A DNA stretch of 64,000 nucleotides from DAOTWA01 sp963702935. GTDB taxonomy: Bacteria > Chloroflexota > Anaerolineae > Anaerolineales > Anaerolineaceae. A program made the translations under genes and the position numbers. Below the pieces are notes generated by a model that was given only the letters and a program-made list of their open reading frames with translations, searched no databases and was not told the origin of the DNA. The stretch's first letter is position 1. Every line of letters begins with the position of its first letter. Shown piece by piece: positions 17,671-27,456 of this stretch. Where the stretch lies: positions 5,084,001 to 5,148,000 of the forward strand of contig OY969772.1 in the NCBI GenBank assembly GCA_963702935.1, given 5' to 3'.

Positions 17671-19083
17671 TCATGCTTTTCCCACCTCCGATAAGGGATT
17701 GTGCCAGAAGCCGTCTGCTGCGATTAGCGCATCCGCCCCTTTTGGCCCCCAACTGCCACGTTTGTACAAGCGGACTTGCTCGTGAGAATCCAGGACCGGG
17801 TCGACCACCGCCCAGGCTGCCTCAACCGCGTCCTCACGGGTAAAGAGTGCTCCATCGCCAGCCATGGCATCTCCTAAAAGCCGCTCGTAGGGCGCTTCTT
17901 CTCCCGGCTGCTCTTCAATCAGGTAGAGCTCGCGCTGGTCACCGATGAACTCCTTCCCTGCACGCTTGACCCGAGCGGCGAGGGCAACAGCGGAGCTGGG
18001 GGAGAGCCGAAAGCGCAGATAGTTGGTCCGCCCGCTCGCCGGTGCTGAGTTGGCGAACAACCTCTGCGGCGGCGGCTTTAGCTCCACCAGTACCTCGGCT
18101 GCCGTTTCAGCCAAAAACTTGCCAGAGCGCAGGTACCAGGGTACCCCCTCCCAGCGCCACGAGTTGATGAAAAGCCTCAGCGCGCAAAAAGTCTCGACAT
18201 CAGATCCCTTAGCAACACCTGACTCCTTTTGGTAGCCTGTGTACTGGCCGCGCACCAGGTCTTCGGACTTTAGAGGGCGCATTGCCTGGAATACCTTGGT
18301 TTTCTCGCTGTGTACGGCTCCATAGCCCCGATAGGCCGGCGGTTCCATAGCGAGCAGCGCGACGACCTGGAAAAGGTGGTTCTGAATGACGTCGCGTAGA
18401 CAGCCGGCAGTTTCGTAAAACGTGCCGCGACTTTCTACGCCGAAATCTTCAGCCAGAGTAATCTGGACGCTGGCCACGCAGTTGCGGTTCCAGATCGGCT
18501 CCAGGAACGAATTGGCGAAGCGAAAATAGAGGATATTCATAATCGCCTCCTTCCCGAGGTAGTGATCGATGCGGAAGATTGAGTCTTCCGGGAATACCGA
18601 ATGTGCTATGCGGTTGAGCTCCCGCGCAGAGGCCATGTCGCGTCCGAACGGCTTTTCGACAATAACGCGTGCATGTTCGGCCAGGCCCGCGGCGCCGAGC
18701 CCTTGGATAACCGTCGCAAAAAGCGAGGGTGGGATAGCCAGGTAGTGTGCCGGGCGTTGAGCATTACCCAGCGCTTTTTTTATTGCCGTGAACGTGCTCG
18801 GGGCGTTGTAGTCCCCACTTACATACCTGAACAGGGACAGAAGATGGTGAAAAGCGTCCTGGTTATCGATTCCACCCAATTGCTCGAGACTGTCTTTCAC
18901 GCGCGCATGCAATTGGTCCAGACTCCACTTTGGGGAGGCGACGCCGATGACTGGCACCTTCAGGACGCCTCGTTTTGCCATCGCATACAGCGCCGGGAAG
19001 ATCATCTTGTGGGCGAGATCACCCGTCACACCGAAGAGCACCAGCGCGTCTGACCGCGCCGCGCCATCATTGGTCTTGTCCAT
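17671..19083 (-). CDS. zwf: Glucose-6-phosphate dehydrogenase
   Basis: This catalyses the first oxidative step of the pentose phosphate pathway, glucose-6-P to 6-phosphogluconolactone, in the cytoplasm. The 470-residue protein has the N-terminal nucleotide loop VLFGVTGDLAHK and the active-site signature FRIDHYLGKEAIMN, with the catalytic His in the following family positions. Length and architecture are normal. AAGGAAG lies 5 bases before the ATG. It is the last gene of a minus-strand block with phosphoketolase and phosphoglucomutase and would feed glucose-6-P into pentose phosphates. No 6-phosphogluconolactonase or Gnd gene is present nearby. Confidence 0.95.
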   Translation of the reverse strand: MDKTNDGAARSDALVLFGVTGDLAHKMIFPALYAMAKRGVLKVPVIGVASPKWSLDQLHARVKDSLEQLGGIDNQDAFHHLLSLFRYVSGDYNAPSTFTAIKKALGNAQRPAHYLAIPPSLFATVIQGLGAAGLAEHARVIVEKPFGRDMASARELNRIAHSVFPEDSIFRIDHYLGKEAIMNILYFRFANSFLEPIWNRNCVASVQITLAEDFGVESRGTFYETAGCLRDVIQNHLFQVVALLAMEPPAYRGYGAVHSEKTKVFQAMRPLKSEDLVRGQYTGYQKESGVAKGSDVETFCALRLFINSWRWEGVPWYLRSGKFLAETAAEVLVELKPPPQRLFANSAPASGRTNYLRFRLSPSSAVALAARVKRAGKEFIGDQRELYLIEEQPGEEAPYERLLGDAMAGDGALFTREDAVEAAWAVVDPVLDSHEQVRLYKRGSWGPKGADALIAADGFWHNPLSEVGKA

Positions 19084-19172
19084 ATTAGCTTCCTTATAAA
19101 TTTTGTAAATATTTACGCAGTCTCTGACGGAAGTGCCACGCTGAATGCGAAGCTCAACCTTTCACTCTGTAC

Positions 19173-20045
19173 CTAACTCGCAAGTAATTTACGGATCGAC
19201 TGCAATTCTTTGCTGCGCACCTTATCCGCCTTCGGATAACTCATCCCAAGTTCGTTTAGCGTATCGAGGATAATTTGGGAAACAATCAAACGTGCGTTCT
19301 CTTTATCATCGGCTGGGACGACATACCAGGGTGCTTCCTTTGTGCTTGTTGCACTCAGGCATGCCTCGTACGCCTTCCGGTAATGTTTCCAAAATTTCCG
19401 CTCTTCGATATCAGCAAGGCTGAATTTCCAGTTCTTTTCCGGCTCATCAATCCGCGCGAGAAAGCGCTTACGCTGTTCGTCTTTCGATAGATGGAGGAAG
19501 AATTTGACGATCCGGGTTCCGCTCCGGTAGAGATGGTTCTCCAGATCCAGGATGGAACGATATCGCTCCTCCCAAATGGTCTCCTCGATTAATTCATCCG
19601 GCAGCCCCTCGTTGCGGAGAATCTCCGGATGTACGCGAACGATCAGCACTTCCTCATAATAGGAACGATTAAAAATACCGATACGTCCCCGCTCCGGAAG
19701 GTGGCAGGTCGTGCGCCAAAGAAAATCGTGTTCCAGCTCCTCGGCGCTCGGCTGTTTAAAACTGAAAACCTCGCAACCTTGCGGATTGACCCCGGACATC
19801 ACGTGCTTGATGGCGCCGTCTTTGCCGGCGGCGTCCAATGCCTGAAATATCAACAGCAGTGAATAGTGATTAGAGGCATAGAGCAGGCTTTGCTGAGCGC
19901 TCAGTGTCTGGATGTGTTCATTGAGTATTTCTTGATATTGTTCCTTCGATTTGTAGCTGGGCTTTATCCGCGTCGGCCATTTATTGAGTTCGACCTTTTC
20001 GCCCGCACTCACCCGAAATTTCTTGGAATTGATATTCGTAGTCAT
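19173..20045 (-). CDS. Polyphosphate kinase 2 family (polyphosphate:nucleotide phosphotransferase)
   Basis: The 290-residue PPK2-domain protein transfers phosphate between polyphosphate and nucleotides. The Walker-like DAAGKDGAIKHVMSG, the FNRSYYEEVLIVRVHPE segment and the lid-region FFLHLSKDEQRKRFLARID are all present. The single-domain length fits PPK2 class I or class III enzymes; which nucleotide it prefers cannot be read from sequence. GGAG precedes the ATG. It lies between a proton-pumping ATPase gene and zwf on the same strand, consistent with an energy-buffering role. Confidence 0.92.
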   Translation of the reverse strand: MTTNINSKKFRVSAGEKVELNKWPTRIKPSYKSKEQYQEILNEHIQTLSAQQSLLYASNHYSLLLIFQALDAAGKDGAIKHVMSGVNPQGCEVFSFKQPSAEELEHDFLWRTTCHLPERGRIGIFNRSYYEEVLIVRVHPEILRNEGLPDELIEETIWEERYRSILDLENHLYRSGTRIVKFFLHLSKDEQRKRFLARIDEPEKNWKFSLADIEERKFWKHYRKAYEACLSATSTKEAPWYVVPADDKENARLIVSQIILDTLNELGMSYPKADKVRSKELQSIRKLLAS

Positions 20046-20195
20046 TCTTTCGCTCCAGCTAGCCGCAAGGTTCGCGTTTGTCTACCTAAGAGAATCATCT
20101 TTCCGTATCTCCTGCTCCGCCTGGCCCCAATCCTAAGTCGTTTGACCATTCGGGCAACCAGGCTTCCCTTGTCATTCAAGATCCTGTGTGACGAT

Positions 20196-22685
20196 CTACA
20201 GTGCAATATCGAGCGGTTTCTTGGCCAATAATGGGGCTTTTGTAGGGTCAAAAATCCGATAGGCGAGCAGTTTCACGCGGTCGTTCACGAGGAACCACGC
20301 CAGCGCATAGCCCCAAACGAACAATGCCCAGCCCCAGCCGAGGGGTGTCATAAACAGCCCATAAACCGCTATCAACGTCGCAATAGTTTGTGTACCGAGC
20401 ACGGCTACCCATAATATCCGCGCCGGGCGTATGGACCAGAACGGGCCGCGTGTGCGCGTCAGGAAGATCGTCAGATGTCCGGCCACGGATAGCTTTAAAT
20501 ACATCAACGTCTGGATGTGGGCACGGTCGAGATGAAAGACGCGCTCACCAAGATAGAACAAGCCAAAGGCAGAAACGACCCCAATGACTCCTAGCACCGT
20601 GGAGATCCCCAGCACCAGGTGCATGTTCCAGGCCTCCGGCTTGTCCTTGTAATGAACCTTATCATAGGCGATGGACAGGATGGCGCCATCATTGAGCAAC
20701 GCCAGCATCACAATCATCACTGCGGTCACCGGATAGAAGTTAAACACCAGGATCGCCAGGGTCATGAAAAACAGCACGCGCAGCGTTTCGGCGATGCGGT
20801 AGATGGCATAGCTGTTCATGCGCTGGAAAATTTTCCGGCTCTCCTTGATCGCATCGATGATTACCGATAGACCGGACGTCAGCAGCACGATGGACGCCGC
20901 CGCGCGCGCCGCGTCTGTCGCGCCAGAAACGGCGATACCGCAGTCGGCTTTCTTCAGCGCGGGGGCGTCGTTCACCCCGTCGCCGGTCATACCCACGATG
21001 TGGCCGCGCTGCTGCAGGACATCCACAATGTGGAACTTGTGCTCGGGGAACACCTGGGCAAAGCCGTCCGCTTTCTCGATGGACTCCGCCAACTGCGCCG
21101 TCTCGTGAACCTTCGTGTCGCCGAATCCACTGGCATCCAGGATATTTGTGCCCAGCCCCAATTTTACGGCAGTTTCCCGAGCGATAGCCATTTGATCGCC
21201 CGTCACCATCTTGACGTTTACCCCCATCTGTCGGGCGGTCGCGATGGTTGCTTTGGCTTCTTCCCGGGGCGGGTCGAATAAGGGCAACACGCCAACAAAC
21301 TGCCACTTGCCTTCCTGATCTGCCCGGGCCACGCCCAATGAACGGAACCCGCGCGCCGCAAATTCGTTGACCGCCTTCTCGACGGTGGGCTTGACCTGCC
21401 CCACATTGGCCGACAACTCCAAGATCACCTGCGGCGCGCCCTTGGTCACCTTGAACTCCTTGCCGTCCGCGCCCTTAACCGTGGCTTCGGTGCGCTTATG
21501 CACCGGATCGAACGGCTGGAAATGGACTACCTGGTAGCCTTTCAGGGCCTGATCGTTTTTCAATCCTCCGATCACGGCCAGGTCGATGGTGTCCTGGTCT
21601 TCCGCACGCGAAGCCAGCGCGGCGCAGAAGATGACCTGGTCGGCAGGGATACCGTTCACGCTGAACGGATCGCCCAGCGTCAGCTTGTTCTGGGTCAGGG
21701 TGCCGGTCTTGTCCGAGCATAGCACGTCCACGCCCGCCAATTCCTCGATGGCCGCCAACCGGGTTACAATCGCCTCTTTTTTAGCCAGCAAGCGCGCGCC
21801 GACCGCCATGGTCACAGACAAAACCGTGGGCATCGCCACCGGAATCGCGGCCACGGTCAGCACCAAGGCGAACTGCAAAGTGGTGAGGATGGGATCGCCG
21901 CGGAAGAGCGAGACAGTAATAATCACCGCCACCAGAGCCACCGCGAGGATGATCAGGTAATCCCCAATCTTCAGCACCGCGCGCTGGAAATGGCTGACGG
22001 TGTGCGCCTCCTGCACCAGTTGGGCGGTCTTGCCGAAATAGGTGTTCGCGCCGGTGGCGTACACCATTGCATCGATTTCACCCTGGCGGATAATCGACCC
22101 CGAGAACACCGCCTCGCCAGGTTTGCGCGTGGCAGGCAGCGATTCGCCCGTCAACGCAGACTGATCCACCTCCACCGGGTCGCCCGCCAGCAAGCGCGCA
22201 TCCGCCGGCACAATGTCGCCCAGGCGCACGCGGATGACGTCGCCCGCCACCAATTCGCGCGCCTCGGGGGTGATCCACTCCCCATCCCGTTTCACCCTGG
22301 CCTTGATCGCCAGTTTGGCTTTCAGGGCCGCGATGGCGTTGCCCGCCTGATGTTCTTCCCAGAATCCGACCACAGCGTTGGCAACAAGCAAAAGGAGAAT
22401 GATGAAAAAGTCCGGCCAATGCCGGGCTACCGCCGAAAGGATCACGGCCGCTTCGATCATCCACGGGATGGGACCCCAAAAATAGGTGAGGAATTTCAGG
22501 AACGGATTGGTTTTCTTTTCTTCAATCTCGTTAGGCCCATATTGGGTCAACCGTTTCTGAGCCTCGGCTTGACTGAGGCCGTCTGGCGACGACCCCAATT
22601 TTGTCTGCAGTTCCGGCATGGGAAGGTCTTTTAGTTCGTCCTTCGCATTGGTTCTAGCGTTGGACTTGTTCGCATTCGATTCCAT
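20196..22685 (-). CDS. Plasma-membrane proton-efflux P-type ATPase (P3A)
   Basis: An 829-residue integral membrane pump. In order it has the N-terminal cation-ATPase domain (GLSQAEAQKRLTQYGPNEI), the actuator loop LTGESLPATR, the phosphorylation site CSDKTGTLTQNK, the hinge TGDGVNDAPALKKAD and a C-terminal membrane bundle. It matches H+-exporting P3A ATPases of the Pma1 kind but lacks the long C-terminal autoinhibitory tail of eukaryotic enzymes, as other bacterial members do. Its role is probably pH or membrane-potential maintenance at the cost of ATP. GGAGG lies upstream of the ATG. It is encoded between phosphoketolase and PPK2. Confidence 0.93.
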   Translation of the reverse strand: MESNANKSNARTNAKDELKDLPMPELQTKLGSSPDGLSQAEAQKRLTQYGPNEIEEKKTNPFLKFLTYFWGPIPWMIEAAVILSAVARHWPDFFIILLLLVANAVVGFWEEHQAGNAIAALKAKLAIKARVKRDGEWITPEARELVAGDVIRVRLGDIVPADARLLAGDPVEVDQSALTGESLPATRKPGEAVFSGSIIRQGEIDAMVYATGANTYFGKTAQLVQEAHTVSHFQRAVLKIGDYLIILAVALVAVIITVSLFRGDPILTTLQFALVLTVAAIPVAMPTVLSVTMAVGARLLAKKEAIVTRLAAIEELAGVDVLCSDKTGTLTQNKLTLGDPFSVNGIPADQVIFCAALASRAEDQDTIDLAVIGGLKNDQALKGYQVVHFQPFDPVHKRTEATVKGADGKEFKVTKGAPQVILELSANVGQVKPTVEKAVNEFAARGFRSLGVARADQEGKWQFVGVLPLFDPPREEAKATIATARQMGVNVKMVTGDQMAIARETAVKLGLGTNILDASGFGDTKVHETAQLAESIEKADGFAQVFPEHKFHIVDVLQQRGHIVGMTGDGVNDAPALKKADCGIAVSGATDAARAAASIVLLTSGLSVIIDAIKESRKIFQRMNSYAIYRIAETLRVLFFMTLAILVFNFYPVTAVMIVMLALLNDGAILSIAYDKVHYKDKPEAWNMHLVLGISTVLGVIGVVSAFGLFYLGERVFHLDRAHIQTLMYLKLSVAGHLTIFLTRTRGPFWSIRPARILWVAVLGTQTIATLIAVYGLFMTPLGWGWALFVWGYALAWFLVNDRVKLLAYRIFDPTKAPLLAKKPLDIAL

Positions 22686-22739
22686 AATGATTATCCTCCT
22701 TCTTCGTTAATTTATCCTCGTCTTGGCTTCCCACAGGAT

Positions 22740-25148
22740 TTACCCATGTTTGTCTGCTTTGCCCAGACTCCATTTCCAGTTGCGAATTTCCGGCAGGTCT
22801 TCGCCGTGTTTGTCGATGTATTGCTTGTGCTCAATGAGCTTGTCCTGCATCATCTGCTTCAGGTAGGCCCCCTTGTTACCCAAATCCGGCAGGCGATCGA
22901 TCACGTCTTGCACCAGATGAAAGCGGTCCAGGTCATTCTGCACCCTCATATCGAAAGCTGTCGTGATGGTGCCCTCTTCTTTGTAGCCTCGGACATGCAG
23001 GTTCTGATTGGTCCTGCGGTAGGTCAGCCGGTGGATTAACGTTGGGTAACCATGGAAGCCAAAGATGATGTGCTTGTCTTTCGTGAAGAGCGAGTCATAA
23101 TCCGTTTCACTCAAACCGTGCGGGTGCTCGCTCTGCGACTGCAGTTTCATCAGATCCACGACATTAATCACCCTGATTCTAAGATCCGGCAGATGTTCGC
23201 GAAGGATGGAAACGGCGGCCAAGATCTCCAACGTGGGCGTGTCTCCGCAGCACGCCATTACCACATCGGGTTCGGCGCCCTGGTCGTTGCTGGCCCATTG
23301 CCAGATGCCAATTCCTTCTGTGCAATGTACGACCGCCTCTTCCATGGTCAGCCATTGGGGCAGTGGGTGCTTTCCCGCAACCACCACGTTCACATAGTTC
23401 CGGCTGCGCAGGCAGTGATCTATAACCGATAAAAGGCAATTGGCATCCGGTGGAAGGTAGACGCGCACGATATTGGCCTTCTTGTTGATGACGTGGTCGA
23501 GGAAACCCGGATCCTGGTGCGTAAAGCCATTGTGATCCTGTTGCCATACGTGGGAGGCAAGCAGATAGTTCAGCGAGGCGATCTCCCGTCGCCAAGGTAG
23601 CTCCGATGTTACCTTCAGCCACTTGGCATGTTGGCTGAACATGGAATCGACGATGCGAACGAAAGCTTCATAGCAATTGAACAGCCCATGCCGCCCGGTC
23701 AGTAGATATCCTTCCAGCCATCCTTCGCACTGGTGCTCACTGAGCATCGAGTCCAGCACGCGTCCGGCAGGCGCGAGGAATTCATCGTTCTTTTCTGTTC
23801 GGGCGTCCCATTGACGATTGGTTGCTTCAAAGACCGCCCCCAGGAAATTCGAGACCGTCTCATCGGGACCGAAGATGCGGAAATTCCGCTGATCCTGATT
23901 AAGCTTTTCCACATCACGCAAGAACTTACCCAGCACGAGCGTATCCTGGGCGTCAACGACTCCGGGCGAAGGCACTTTCACCGCGTGGTCACGGAAATCC
24001 GGCATGCGCAGGTCGTGCAGCAGAATTCCGCCGTTGGCGTGAGGATTGGCGCCCATCCGCCTGGCGCCTAAGGGCGCCAGCTCGGCCAATTCTGGGATGA
24101 GCCGTCCATTCTCATCGAACAGTTCTTCTGGCTTGTAGCTTTTCATCCAGCTCTCAAGCAGCTTGACATGGTCGGGATGATCGGAATCCACCAGGAGCGG
24201 CACCTGGTGTGCCCGGAACGTGCCTTCAATTTGCAGGCCATCGACGACCTTGGGCCCCGTCCAGCCTTTGGGTGATCTCAAAACAATCATTGGCCAGCGC
24301 GGCCGAGTGGTGTCATGCTTGCTCCGTGCATTGCTTTGGATTTGTCGAATGTCCTCAATGGCCCTTTCCATGGCACTGGCCATGAGTTGATGCATCTTCT
24401 TCGGCTTATCACCCTCCACAAAGTAAGGCGTCCAACCACAGCCTTTTAGAAATTGCTCTAATTCCTCGTGCTCGATACGCGCCAGGATGGTCGGGTTGCT
24501 AATCTTGTAGCCGTTGAGGTGCAGAATCGGCAGCACGGCCCCGTCGGTAATGGGGTTGAGTAACTTATTGGACTGCCATGCGGTCGCCAAGGGGCCGGTT
24601 TCAGCTTCACCATCGCCGATAACGCAGGCAACGATCAAGTCGGGATTGTCGAAGGCGGCCCCGAAGGCATGACTGAGCGAATAGCCCAGCTCGCCACCCT
24701 CGTGGATCGACCCCGGCGTCGTCGGCGCGACATGGCTGGAAATTCCACCGGGAAACGAAAATTGCTTGAATAGCTTTTTCAAGCCAGCCTCATCCTGGGT
24801 GACGTTCGGATAAACTTCGCTCCATGTGCCTTCGAGGTAAACGTTGCCCACCAACGCCGGGCCGCCGTGACCTGGACCGGCGATGTAGAACATATCCAGG
24901 TCATACTTCTTGATGACCCGGTTCAAATGCACATAGATGAAGTTCTGTCCCGGCGTCGTGCCCCAGTGTCCGACCACCAGCGGCTTCACATGCGACAGTT
25001 TCAGCGGTTTTTTCAGCAGCGGATTATCATAGAGATAAATCTGGCCGACCGACAGATAGTTCGCGGCCCGCCAATAGGCGTTCATCTTCCGCAGAAGATC
25101 GGTCGACAGCGGTTTGTTCGTTTGATAAGTCTTTTTCTTTTTCATCAT
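22740..25148 (-). CDS. xfp: Xylulose-5-phosphate/fructose-6-phosphate phosphoketolase
   Basis: A thiamine-diphosphate enzyme splitting xylulose-5-P (or fructose-6-P) with phosphate into acetyl-P and glyceraldehyde-3-P (or erythrose-4-P). The protein is 802 residues, the family norm. The cofactor motif CVIGDGEAETGP and the following LHLNGYKISNPT are present, as is GHWGTTPGQNFIY near the N-terminus. The start at 25148 (ATGATGAAAAAG) has AAGGG five bases upstream; the longer frame runs back through an acetate-kinase remnant. It acts with the acetate kinase encoded at 26185 to make ATP from acetyl-P. Confidence 0.95.
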   Translation of the reverse strand: MMKKKKTYQTNKPLSTDLLRKMNAYWRAANYLSVGQIYLYDNPLLKKPLKLSHVKPLVVGHWGTTPGQNFIYVHLNRVIKKYDLDMFYIAGPGHGGPALVGNVYLEGTWSEVYPNVTQDEAGLKKLFKQFSFPGGISSHVAPTTPGSIHEGGELGYSLSHAFGAAFDNPDLIVACVIGDGEAETGPLATAWQSNKLLNPITDGAVLPILHLNGYKISNPTILARIEHEELEQFLKGCGWTPYFVEGDKPKKMHQLMASAMERAIEDIRQIQSNARSKHDTTRPRWPMIVLRSPKGWTGPKVVDGLQIEGTFRAHQVPLLVDSDHPDHVKLLESWMKSYKPEELFDENGRLIPELAELAPLGARRMGANPHANGGILLHDLRMPDFRDHAVKVPSPGVVDAQDTLVLGKFLRDVEKLNQDQRNFRIFGPDETVSNFLGAVFEATNRQWDARTEKNDEFLAPAGRVLDSMLSEHQCEGWLEGYLLTGRHGLFNCYEAFVRIVDSMFSQHAKWLKVTSELPWRREIASLNYLLASHVWQQDHNGFTHQDPGFLDHVINKKANIVRVYLPPDANCLLSVIDHCLRSRNYVNVVVAGKHPLPQWLTMEEAVVHCTEGIGIWQWASNDQGAEPDVVMACCGDTPTLEILAAVSILREHLPDLRIRVINVVDLMKLQSQSEHPHGLSETDYDSLFTKDKHIIFGFHGYPTLIHRLTYRRTNQNLHVRGYKEEGTITTAFDMRVQNDLDRFHLVQDVIDRLPDLGNKGAYLKQMMQDKLIEHKQYIDKHGEDLPEIRNWKWSLGKADKHG

Positions 25149-25159
25149 GATTTCCCTTT

Positions 25160-25356
25160 TTATCGGCAGACCGTCTTGGCGATCATCCATTCCTTTTCCG
25201 TGTGGATAACGCAGAGACCACCTGGCCGCCGTCTGTGGAAATCACAGCGGCGCTGACCGCGTTGCGCTTTACTTCGAGTTCGATTCCAAGAAATCCGAAC
25301 CCATCGGAAATCCGGGCGCGGACCCTGGGCGCCTTCTCTTCGAGAAAGTCATCCAT
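25160..25356 (-). pseudogene. Acetate kinase C-terminal remnant
   Basis: Translating the minus strand gives APRVRARISDG, FLGIELEVKRN and AAVISTDGG. After a frame change it gives VIHTEKEWMIAKTVCR and then a stop at 25160. Each block aligns with the last about 60 residues of the intact acetate kinase at 26185 (VRARVCDGMEFLGIELEEKRN…VMHTDEEWMIAKMVCR). The first 340 residues are missing. It lies directly in front of phosphoketolase, so it marks a lost or duplicated ackA, perhaps from an ackA-PRC-ackA rearrangement. Confidence 0.8.
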
Positions 25357-25383
25357 GTGAGCATTCCCTTTCTCGGGTTTGCC

Positions 25384-26154
25384 TTAACGGGAGTGTTCCC
25401 CGTCAGCCGGTTCATCGACCCAGTATCCCTGGCGATTGTAATGTCGATGCAGCTTGGTCTCATAATCCCGGGTTAGCAGAGACTCCTCCGAGTATTCCGG
25501 GGACTGCTTGATGGTATCGCGGCTAAGATTGACGAAGACTTTCGACTCAGTCCAACTGATGCTCTCGATCCATTTTGGTGAAAACAGAACCTTTTTTCCC
25601 GGCCACCAGTTCTGAGTATCGACGATCAGGTAACGAATCGTCCAGGTCTCATCATCGACTATAAAATCCTCGACATGGCCAATCTCACCATCAACAGCTT
25701 GGATGTGATGGCCGCTTACATCGTGAGTGCTGCGCAAGTGTGAATCCCACTTTTTCCCACCCTGGTTGGATGTTTTCCATTTTTTCTGGTCGCGCAAAAT
25801 GTTGGGATAAGGTCCCCACACGTATACGCCGTTCCAATAGGTCGGCCATCCATAATACCCATAGTAGGCTTCCTCGTATTGTCGCGAGACGGGCGTGTCA
25901 GTGTTCAAGGATGGGCTGCCCTCGATCTGTTTTTTGGTTAAATTGACGGTGATATATTGCTCATCTGTATTCACGGCGACCAGCGCATACGGGGAAATCA
26001 ACACCTGCTTGCCCATTAGCCAGTCTCCTGTGTCGGCGACCAGATAGCGAACGGTCCAGTGGTGGTCATCGAAGAAGAATTCTTTGACCTTGCCTATTTT
26101 CCCGTCGAGGCTGTGCAATTCATAACCTTGTAATGTTTTGACTTTGTTTAACAT
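25384..26154 (-). CDS. Tandem PRC-barrel domain protein
   Basis: The 256-residue soluble protein has two PRC-barrel units (about 5-75 and 125-200). Each has the pattern 'G-x-I-G-x-V-x-[DE]-F-x-x-D-D-x-x-W-x-[IV]-R-Y-L', for example GKIGKVKEFFFDDHHWTVRYL and GHVEDFIVDDETWTIRYLIVD. PRC barrels occur in the photosynthetic reaction-centre H subunit and in RimM, but stand-alone tandem forms like this have no settled function; they recur beside stress and carbon-storage genes. It sits between acetate kinase and phosphoketolase, both on the same strand. AAAGGATTACT before the ATG supports the start. Confidence 0.88.
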   Translation of the reverse strand: MLNKVKTLQGYELHSLDGKIGKVKEFFFDDHHWTVRYLVADTGDWLMGKQVLISPYALVAVNTDEQYITVNLTKKQIEGSPSLNTDTPVSRQYEEAYYGYYGWPTYWNGVYVWGPYPNILRDQKKWKTSNQGGKKWDSHLRSTHDVSGHHIQAVDGEIGHVEDFIVDDETWTIRYLIVDTQNWWPGKKVLFSPKWIESISWTESKVFVNLSRDTIKQSPEYSEESLLTRDYETKLHRHYNRQGYWVDEPADGEHSR

Positions 26155-26184
26155 AGTAATCCTTTCTTTCTTTGAGTTTCTCTT

Positions 26185-27390
26185 TTATTCGTATGCCATG
26201 CCAAGGTCGAGAACACGGCAAACCATCTTTGCGATCATCCATTCCTCGTCCGTGTGCATGACGCGGACGGCGACCCGGCTGGCTTCCGCGGATATCACGG
26301 CGGCGTTGGCCACGTTTCGTTTTTCTTCGAGCTCTATGCCAAGAAATTCCATCCCGTCGCAGACCCGGGCCCGGACTGTGGGTGCGTTCTCCCCAATGCC
26401 GCCTGCGAATACCAGTGTATCCAATCCACCCAGTGCGGCGGCGAAGGCGCCGATCCATTTTTTCACCTGGTAGCAAAACAGCGCAACCGCTTCGGCTGCC
26501 CGCACGTCTTCAGTTTCGCGCGCGAGCAAGTCCTGCATGTCGGAACTGGTTTCAGAGATACCCAGTAACCCTGATTGGAAATTAACCATTTCATTGAATT
26601 TTTTCGCGGTGCTGCCTTCGGATCGAGCCAGATACCAAACCAGGCCAGGATCGAGATCGCCGGAGCGCGTGCTCATTGGCACGCCTCCGGTCGGCGTGAG
26701 ACCCATGCTGGTATCCACAGATTTGCCCTCGTAGACCGCAGCCAAACTCGCACCGTTGCCGAGGTGGGCGAGAATGATTCGACCTCGCGCTGCTTTCGGC
26801 CCAGCCACACGCGCCAGTTCCTCCAGCAGAAATGCATACGACAATCCGTGAAAGCCGTACCGGCGCACGCCTTGCGCCTCATAGCGGCGCGGGATCGGAA
26901 ACAACTTTGCTACGCGCGGCAGGTCGTGGTGAAAGGCCGTATCGAAACACGCCACTTGCATTAGATCGGGAAACCGGCGATGAAATGCCTCCGTCAGCAG
27001 GATCTCTTCCGGCAGATGTTCGGGATCGAAAGGCTGAAGCTGGTGTAACTCCTCGACCATTTCGGTTGTGATTCGCTGTGGTTCGCTGTACTTCGGTCCG
27101 CCATGCACTACGCGATGTCCCACCGCAGTCAACTCCCCACGCCGGATTCGTTCCTCGATCCAATCCATCAGCACCCCAACTGCCGCCGTGTGGTCCGCCG
27201 CAGTCACTGGCCGGGCAAAGTTGTCGGCCTCGTTCAAGCCTTTCACCACAAACGTAGCTTCAGGCAGTCCAATCCGCTCAATCCTGCCTGCCAGAATCCG
27301 CCGCAACGTGTGGTCGACATCGAACAGCGCGAACTTGATGCTAGCCGAGCCGCCATTGATGGTCAGGATACATGCTTTAGCTTGTTTCAC
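26185..27390 (-). CDS. ackA: Acetate kinase
   Basis: This interconverts acetyl-phosphate + ADP and acetate + ATP. About 401 residues, with the ASKHA signatures LTINGGSASIKF near the N-terminus, HRVVHGG, the catalytic region FDTAFH, TPTGGVPMSTRSGDLDPG, and the adenine loop FAGGIGENAP. A GTG at 27390 is preferred because GGAGG lies 8 bases upstream; the ATG at 27405 overlaps that ribosome site. The first loop has ASIK where most family members have SSLK, a conservative change. It is encoded 66 bp downstream of glucan phosphorylase and works with phosphoketolase. Confidence 0.95.
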   Translation of the reverse strand: MKQAKACILTINGGSASIKFALFDVDHTLRRILAGRIERIGLPEATFVVKGLNEADNFARPVTAADHTAAVGVLMDWIEERIRRGELTAVGHRVVHGGPKYSEPQRITTEMVEELHQLQPFDPEHLPEEILLTEAFHRRFPDLMQVACFDTAFHHDLPRVAKLFPIPRRYEAQGVRRYGFHGLSYAFLLEELARVAGPKAARGRIILAHLGNGASLAAVYEGKSVDTSMGLTPTGGVPMSTRSGDLDPGLVWYLARSEGSTAKKFNEMVNFQSGLLGISETSSDMQDLLARETEDVRAAEAVALFCYQVKKWIGAFAAALGGLDTLVFAGGIGENAPTVRARVCDGMEFLGIELEEKRNVANAAVISAEASRVAVRVMHTDEEWMIAKMVCRVLDLGMAYE

Positions 27391-27456
27391 TGAAGATACC
27401 TCCATCGTTCTACAACCTCCAGAAAGGGTGCACGTAGCGACGACTTCAAAATCGAA

